DNA of 64,000 nt from assembly GCA_037893245.1 (NCBI GenBank), contig JBAIAA010000697.1:1157484-1221483 (forward strand), given 5' to 3'. Below, piece by piece: positions 57,360 through 64,000 of the stretch (its first letter is position 1; each line of letters starts with the position of its first letter). Below the pieces are notes generated by a model. The model saw only the letters and a list, made by a program, of their open reading frames with translations. It did not search any database and had not been told where the DNA came from. This DNA is from Crossaster papposus. Its lineage: Eukaryota; Echinodermata; Asteroidea; Velatida; Solasteridae. The position numbers and the translations under genes are program-made.

Positions 57360-59830
57360 AACGTACATTTTGTAGCAAATTTTCAATAATTTGTAATTAT
57401 GGTGCATCGAATTGCAACTAACAAACCGTTAAAGACGTCAATATCATCAGGTATTTTGACCGGCAGTAAACAAACATTGCGTAGCATCGAGCAGACAATA
57501 GTTGTTGCAAATTCGCAAAGCTATTTTTTTAAAAGTGCAATGTGGGTCTGAACTTTACCCTTATAAATCAAGTATTGAAATAGAGTACAGGAAATTGGCT
57601 AATAGTCGCGGTGGTAACGTGTGCACGACTAAAATGATTTAACCAAAAATACCCTCGATACTTGCTCAGCCTAAATCTACGCTAGAATCGATTCTCCACG
57701 TACAGAGCGCAACTATAATGAGTTCCAGCTTTTCGATTCCAGTGCATTGTTCGATGAATTAGTGTTGCCTCTATCAATCCCGTGATCGCCGTCACAAAAT
57801 AAACAAACGTACATGTACATTACACCAAACCAGACGTGTTTGTGTGCACGTATGACGCAGCACTTAATTCCATTGGGAACAACAGTTCCAATGACTATAG
57901 GCGTGGCAAGTAACATTTAGTATCACCAAAACCTACAAGAATGCGTTTGTCTTACAATAATTATGAACCCAATCTCACCTTTATCTCAACCTCCGTACGT
58001 ATCGGCAATAGAAATCGAGTCTTGTATGTCACGAGTGTGCATTAAAACAATGCAAATATTAATTGGTAGAAATAGCCTATGCCGCCGCTTTCGAACCAAA
58101 ATTTAAGCTATCGGCTGCGCTCAGACCACGTTGTCAGATCAAAATGTTGTACCTTAGCATTTGGATAGACATAATCAAGTCGCCTTTGCGTTCAGCAAGC
58201 TTGCCTTGTTTTGGCGGGAAGCTATAGGAAAATGTTGGCAGATCTGTGCGGCCGTATGCGCCTGTATCAAATTATGCCAATAATTATCACGCTCGGGCTT
58301 TGGTTGGAAATCTGAAACTATTTGGTCGCTTGTAATCTGATACTAGATGACGTCATCGTGACGTCAATAAAATAATATGTTTAAAAGCGAAATCTTTGAA
58401 AATCATATTTTCTCAAAGTTTAAAGCATTCACAGAGCTAAAACTTTGACTGGTTAGTTGTTAAGTACATTTCCTTAGAATTTGAGAATTCTGCTGTCACG
58501 GTTTTATACGATAAACATGCACAACTGACCAATGGTAGACTATAACCAACATATGGAATATACAACATTTGCAAACATCATATAAATAAACTACTAAATG
58601 ATCACAAAACACTTTACTCTGAACTGTTAGGTAATGGCAGTCTGAAGCATCCTGTACAATTAATCATGGCTCCTGGTGTGCTGACATGTTTAGGTAGAGT
58701 TGTATTTTTGTAATAATTTCTAACGCTGGTCGGCAATTGATTTTCTGAGCATCTACGAACCCAAACTGTGCACAGAAGTCAGTGTGTATTAATGCTACAA
58801 CATGGCCGGTATTAAACGGATGATAAAGACATGGCTGGCTGGTCTGAAACACTTTTCCAGAGTGTCACATGAAATTTGGCCTCCTATAAAATGCAGTGCT
58901 GTTATCGTTTTATTGGTTGAACGTTCACAACGCATGCGCAATACTTTTTACCGAGTCGGTATTTATGGTAACAAATTCACAACGCATTCGCCACAGCTGC
59001 ATCATAACGTATTTTCGAAATCTTGCTTCGTCTTCGGCTTCGCCTCCGAATTCCGAAATCACTGAGAAGCAAATACATAAAATTAAATAAAAGTCGAATT
59101 TGTAGGTTCATATCAATCTATTGAATGTTTCTGAAACACAATAGGCATCAGGCTGTCCGAAATGCCGTCTAGAGCTACAGCTACGGCTACAACGACACAA
59201 AATTGTAACCGTAAAAGAAGTTGTCTAGCTCATGCAAAACAAAATGGCGGCAGCACTAACGTACATTTTGTAGCAAATTTACAATAATTTGTAATGATGG
59301 TGCATCGAATTGCAACTAACAAACCGATAAAGACGTCAATATCATCAGGTATTTTGACCGGCAGTAAACACACATTGCGTAACATCGAGCAGACGATAAT
59401 TGTTGCAAATGTGCAAAGCTATTGTTATAAGGTGCAATGTGGGTCAGGATTTCACCCTAATAAATCAAGTATTGAAATAGAGTACGGGAAATTGGCTATA
59501 ATAGTCGCGTTGGTAACGTGTGTACGACTCAGAATGGTTTAACATGAAAATACCCTCGATACTTGCTCAGCCTAAATCTACGCTAGAATCTATTCTCCAC
59601 GTACAGAGCGCAACTATAATGAGTTCCAGCTTTTCGATTCCAGTACATTGTTCGATGAAATAGTGTTGACTCTATCAACCCCGTGATCGCCGTCACAAAA
59701 TAAACAAACGTACATTACACCAAACCAGACGTGTTTGTGTGCACGTACGTCTGACGCAGCACTTAATTTCAATGGGAACAACAGTTCCAATGACTAGGCG
59801 TTGCAAGTAACACTTAGTATCATTAGTGTT
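57360..59830. repeat. R-family repeats, copies 5 and 6
   Basis: Copy 5 runs from 57360 to about 59090 (GCTAGAATCGATTCTCC at 57683, CRE pair at 58348, GGTAATGGCAGTCTGAAGC at 58629, CTTCGGCTTCGCCTCCGAAT at 59033). Copy 6 starts at 59160 with GCTACAGCTACGGCTACAAC and fades at about 59830. Together with 54290-57110 they form a near-tandem array. Confidence 0.85.
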
Positions 59831-60205
59831 CTTTCGTTTTAGACCGTTCAAAATACGTGTCGAGACGACAACGTATAATATCCAATCAAAAGCCAAGGTG
59901 GACAATAGACCCGGTATACCGAGGCTGCTCCAATCATGTGTCGGTACCAAGCTAGAAACACGCCCAGTGTTTGCATGTTTTTTACTAATGAATATCGCCT
60001 ATTGCATTATTCACTTTAACGCCACATTTCAAATTCCTGAGACCATCCACGTGGGTCTTAAGTGAGAATGCGCTGGTACACAATGAAAAGACTGGTCATG
60101 AGGCGTTTTATTGTTGGTTGCTTTAAATACAAGATTTTCATTACAATGAACGTGGACTGTCGTTTTATATTGCCATGTGGATCGTGATTTCGTTTAGTGC
60201 TTTTG
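59831..60205. other. Non-genic spacer
   Basis: Nothing recognised. Confidence 0.4.
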
Positions 60206-60435
60206 GTCCAGGGAAAATAAGTTTTGACCTCACCACAAATTGCAATAGAATTTTTTTTCACCACAGTGCACTTCTATAAATCTCTAAAAAACCAAGTGAT
60301 GAAAATATGACTAAATTGCATAATTAGTATGTCATTCTAGGGACCTTATAGAAGTGCACTGTGGTGCCAAATATTTTATTGCAATTTGTGTGAGATCAAC
60401 CAAACAAAATTAGGTATTTTATTAAAATTAGGACT
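60206..60435. mobile_element. Foldback FB-D, ~230-bp deletion derivative
   Basis: Keeps both ends of the FB-B type (GTCCAG start, then ACCACAGTGCACTTCTATAA and its complement TTATAGAAGTGCACTGTGGT) with nearly all of the interior removed. Confidence 0.85.
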
Positions 60436-60816
60436 ATTATTGTTTCGGCAAACAAGAAGCTGCTGACGCCGTACAATAAAGTATCTATCTTCCTTCCATT
60501 ACAGGTATATAATGGGGTACCATGCATGGGTGTTTACCTTGGTTTTTAATAAAAATTCATGTAAAAGTTCCGTTTCTAGTTATAATTTTAAGCTAAGGTT
60601 CTATAGAACAATATTGGTTCGAGTGTCAAGCCCTTGGATATTTTTGGGTCCATTTTCTTAATGACCGATTAAAGTGGCACATGGGTACGGACTGTAGGCG
60701 TTATTAGCTAACTTCACAAACATAAATTTATTCTGACGTACAAACCGTGTTAGTATTCTAGTATTCTTATATAAGCGCCTTATTCTTATTATCGGCAGAC
60801 CCAAACGGCAGAGGGT

Positions 60817-60849
<33 letters not shown>

Positions 60850-60987
60850 CGGGTAGAAAAGCAATGCACAAAACGTATGAAGCAATATATGGGACAAGAG
60901 AACCCCCCCCCCCCTTCTTTGTGGTGGTCATTGTGCTGGCGGAATGTTGCAGTTTCTATGTTTGGTGTTTTTGTTTGGGTTTTTTTT

Positions 60988-61018
<31 letters not shown>

Positions 61019-61581
61019 CGGGGGGTGAGGTATGCGTTAGGTAACAATAGTCTAGGTAGTGTAGGCTATAGGTATAGGGGACTAAGGCGAAGTCCCTCGG
61101 TCTCATATCGTGCTGGGTACAGCGCACGGGAAAAAGCAAATGTTTCATTATGTTGTGCTCCCAAAAAACAGCTCAGGCCAGAAAGTAATTTCTCCGGCGA
61201 TTGAAGGGGCTTATCTCTGTTAATGTTAAGAATAATACATGAGGGGCAAGCCCTCGGACTACTCTCAAACAAAAACGGCGCGCTACCGAGTGTATACCCC
61301 CTTAACACCCTCCAATATTTCTTTATTTTATTACAATTATTGCTTGAACGAAGGCCTTCTAATACATTTTCACTGTTGAATTTGTTTAAAATGGGAAAAT
61401 GTTTATTCACGAGACACGAACAAAATTGCTTACAATTAAGCATTGACAGTTGTCGAGCTGCCATAGTAGCCTCGAGATGAACTAGGGATTAAAAAGCCTG
61501 TTTTTTCCCGAAGAGTATTTTTCAGTTCTAACTTTATCGCAATTTTTGTATTGAAGGTGAAAAAGGAGAACGAACACTTGA
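60436..61581. other. Homopolymer-rich spacer
   Basis: Holds 33 G at 60817-60849, 12 C at 60903-60914 and a T run joined to 21 G at 60978-61018. No gene is seen. ORFs across these tracts are proline or glycine runs. Confidence 0.7.
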
Positions 61582-61603
61582 AGAAAGAAAGAAAGAAAGA
61601 AAG
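61582..61603. repeat. (GAAA)n microsatellite
   Basis: Five AAGA/GAAA units at the left edge of the next minisatellite. Confidence 0.9.
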
Positions 61604-61608
61604 CAAAA

Positions 61609-62365
61609 TAGGAAGAAAGCTTGAACGAGGCGAACTGACGGATTTAATTTACAAAAGACCGCGACGGTCACAAGACTGGATAAGAAACAAAGCTTGAACG
61701 AGGCGAGCTGACGGATTAAAAAACAAACAAGAGACCACGACGGTCAGAAGACTGGATAGGAAGAAAGCTAGAACGAGGCGAACTGAAGGATTTACATTTA
61801 CAAAAGACCGCGACGGTCACAAGACTGGATAGGAAGAAAGCTTGAACGAGGCGAACTGAAGGATTTACATTTACAAAAGACAACGACGGTCAGAAGACTG
61901 GATAAGAAACAAAGCTTGAACGAGGCGAACTGACAGATTAAAAAAGAACAAGAGACTACGACGGTATGAAGACTGGATAGGAACAAAGCTTGAACCAGGC
62001 GAACTGACGGATTAAAAAAGAACAAGAGACCACGACGGTATGAAGACTGGATAGGAACAAAGCTTGAACCAGGCGAACTGACGGATTAAAAAAGAACAAG
62101 AGACTACGACGGTATGAAGACTGGATAGGAACAAAGCTTGAACGAGGCGAACTGACGGATTAAAAAAGAACAAGAGACCACGACGGTATGAAGACTGGAT
62201 AGGAACAAAGCTTAAACGAGGCGAACTGACAGATTAAAAAAGAACAAGAGACTACGATGGTATGAAGACTGGATAGGAACAAAGCGCTTGAACGAGGCGA
62301 ACTGACGAATTAAAAAAGTACAAGAGACCGCAACGTTCAGAAGACTGGATAGGAAGAAAGGCTCT
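61609..62365. repeat. 72-77 bp minisatellite, ten to eleven units
   Basis: Units contain AAGCTTGAACGAGGCGAACT and AGACTGGATAGGAA, with starts near 61618, 61690, 61767, 61838, 61912, 61987, 62060, 62135, 62210 and 62283. Two middle-part variants (ATTTACATTTACAAAAGAC and ATTAAAAAAGAACAAGAGAC) occur in blocks. Confidence 0.93.
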
Positions 62366-62599
62366 AGAACAGATGAACTAACGGAATAAAAATAACAAGA
62401 GACCGCGAAGGTCACAATACTGGATATAGACCCTGGGACGAAGTCACAAAATCCTTTCAGAAAGACATTTTCGTGATCCCCAACTTGGTACATGATAAAA
62501 CTTTCACAAATTGATCTTTAGGGCATACCTAACAACGTTTGGGGTGTTCATTTTTGCAAAAGTGGCACTTTGGAGAGTTATTTCACGTAAAAAAATTGA

Positions 62600-62730
62600 T
62601 GGGGCGAAAATAACATGGGGCGAGTTGGTTTTTCTCGCCTAGTTTTCATAACAAATTCGCCCCAAAGCCAGTTCGCCCCATACTTTTGTTAACCTAATAT
62701 TGTATTGACTCAAGCCAACTCGCCTCATAG
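62600..62730. repeat. Hairpin of GGGGCGAGTT / AACTCGCC motifs
   Basis: GGGGCGAGTTGG near 62619 faces CCAGTTCGCCCC near 62658 and CCAACTCGCC near 62715. The motif is that of the element arrays at 1513-1680 and 3280-3466, suggesting a relic of the same family. Confidence 0.55.
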
Positions 62731-62739
62731 AGCATGTAC

Positions 62740-63738
62740 ATGACAGGAAAAAGTTGCCAGTGACAAACATGAACTATTACCATCGTTTAAATGTAAATTA
62801 CTCTTGATGGGTTCCCAGATGGATCCATTTAAGTGTGTTATTATATAATTGATTGATAAATAAAATGGCTTATATTCAATTTCAATCTGCAATGTTTTTT
62901 TTCTATTTTTTTTTTTTTTGGGGGGGGGGGAGGTGGGTCAATCAGCTCAGTGTTTTGTTTAAAGGGGAATTTTAATGGGTTTCATGCAAGGCGAGCTTGT
63001 AATGAAATACATAATAATGAAATACATCAAAAGATAAGATTCACACAATATGTATTGTTTATCATTTTATTCTTGTCAGCACTAGTACATAAACTTCAGT
63101 ACTCACTCATTTTTTTTTTTTATGGAACATAACTTGCAAAGTGACATTAAAATAAATAGAATCACATGAAAATTGAGAATTAACAAATGAATGTTCAAAA
63201 TGTGTGGCCCTGTACCCACGTTTTGGTTGCTGTGGTCCAGGAGTGATAGTGCCTGCCCCAACCCTACAGTTTATTTTACAATGGACCTGTAACATTACTG
63301 GGAAGCTGAATTGTTTGTGATTAAAGTCATGATTGTAATAACATTTAAAATTACAGAAATGGTGAATTGTATGCACCATTTGCAAATAATAATTACATTT
63401 AAATTTGTGTAAATGCCTATTTGAGTACCATATTTTCTCAGTAAGAGGGATATTCATACTCCATCATGGATGTTTCAGTATGTAGCTCTAATAAGTTTTA
63501 ACTAGGTTACACTTTTCAATTAGAAAAAGCCTTGAAAATAGTTGCCCTCATCGGAACAGGGATAGTGGAAGTTAACTGAATGAAAAATGTCAGAAAAATG
63601 CTCCTGACTTGTCTTAAATATTTAGTCATTTAGTAGTACACAAAAACCAGTTCCAGCATAATTCTCTCAGCTTTTCCCTCTAAAATTAAGAATTATAACA
63701 ATCACAAAATCACTGAAGTGAGCACATTATTGTTAAAA
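62740..63738. other. Likely 3' flank / UTR of the minus-strand exon, otherwise quiet
   Basis: A T run joined to 11 G at 62896-62930. On the minus strand AATAAA occurs near 63270, in a position that could serve as a polyadenylation signal for the exon at 63739. Confidence 0.35.
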
Positions 63739-63914
63739 TTATTCACAACCCATGCGATTTGGGGCAGATAATGCACATAGCCGGTACGACATGCTTCTAA
63801 TGTTGGGGCTTAGATAGTAGGCTGGCACTGGATCTGAGTAAACACAAGTCTTCTGTGGAGGTCTGTCATTAGCACTGCTCGTCTCCTGATTAGCAACTGC
63901 ATATAAGGTTAAAT
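63739..63914 (-). CDS. 3'-terminal exon of an unidentified gene
   Basis: A strong polypyrimidine tract and acceptor (CCTTCTTTTTTCTCTCTAG) at 63915 lead, in phase 1, into 58 codons (LTLYAVANQETSSANDRPPQ, KTCVYSDPVPAYYLSPNIRS, and an end in NRMGCE) and a TAA. I do not recognise the protein. It has no signal, membrane segment or repeat. The upstream exons lie beyond the right edge of the window. Confidence 0.5.
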
Positions 63915-64000
63915 CTAGAGAGAAAAAAGAAGGGAAAAATACAATCAATGAGGGAATTTGGAAATGACTTGTTACAAGAATTTTTTTTTAGCTCGTCACT

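Noticed and set aside
60789..61148. Proline- and glycine-rich ORFs
   Set aside because: Translations of poly-G and poly-C tracts.
61609..62365. CRISPR-like array
   Set aside because: Units are contiguous and have no unique spacers; this is a eukaryotic minisatellite.
1..64000. tRNA, rRNA or other structured RNA genes
   Set aside because: I looked for typical tRNA box A/box B patterns and rRNA-like stretches and saw none I could support.

Overview
The window looks like a piece of the nuclear genome of a marine invertebrate. It is AT-rich, has intron-containing genes with canonical GT/AG splice sites, many MITE and foldback DNA elements, Penelope-like retroelement remains, GACCTTTGACC-type minisatellites and a small cluster of NACHT-LRR (NLR) genes. 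NLR expansion with Death-fold domains fits an invertebrate deuterostome (echinoderm, hemichordate or amphioxus). That assignment is an inference, and I cannot name the species.

Region by region. 1-9.8 kb is mobile-element territory: a 54-bp minisatellite, a 2-kb element bounded by inverted arrays of a GGGGCGAGT motif, a five-copy MITE family with one copy split by a nested foldback insertion, a palindrome with 269-bp arms, and a foldback element (FB-A). 10-22.2 kb, minus strand, holds NLR gene 1. Upstream exons encode a linker, a ubiquitin-like domain (UBL) split over two exons, two near-identical Death domains, a second linker, a second split UBL and a third Death domain missing its first helix, followed by a long hydrophilic repeat-rich linker. 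Splice phases join these to a NACHT-LRR exon at 15894. The 3' LRR units of gene 1 carry an amplified 1-bp deletion that truncates the frame. 22.3-33 kb is intergenic and packed with a dispersed ~2-kb repeat family (R), a second foldback (FB-B) and a ~1.2-kb TIR element. 33-42 kb is a second copy of the NLR segment in the same orientation, holding NLR gene 2 with an open NACHT-LRR exon. Two clean insertions, a foldback with CTTT target duplications and a 5'-truncated Penelope-like element, arrived after the duplication. Upstream of gene 2 lie a short linker exon, a micro-exon candidate and an exon with a transmembrane segment; no UBL or Death exon is seen there. 43-51 kb holds repeats, MITEs and a minisatellite full of nuclear-receptor-like half sites. 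51-54.3 kb is a large foldback (FB-C) carrying a Penelope-like reverse-transcriptase fragment. 54.3-59.8 kb is a run of R-family copies. 60-62.7 kb has homopolymer tracts and a ~74-bp minisatellite. The last kilobase holds the 3'-terminal exon of an unidentified minus-strand gene.

How the parts work together. The one clear functional system is the NLR pair. NACHT is a STAND-type ATPase switch, LRRs are the usual sensor or autoinhibitory part, and Death domains recruit partners. UBL modules interleaved with Death domains are an unusual N-terminus and the most novel protein feature here. The two NLRs share a near-identical NACHT-LRR cassette but appear to have different N-terminal exons, which suggests module shuffling. 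Full gene models were inferred by eye from splice sites and reading phase and have not been tested against transcripts.
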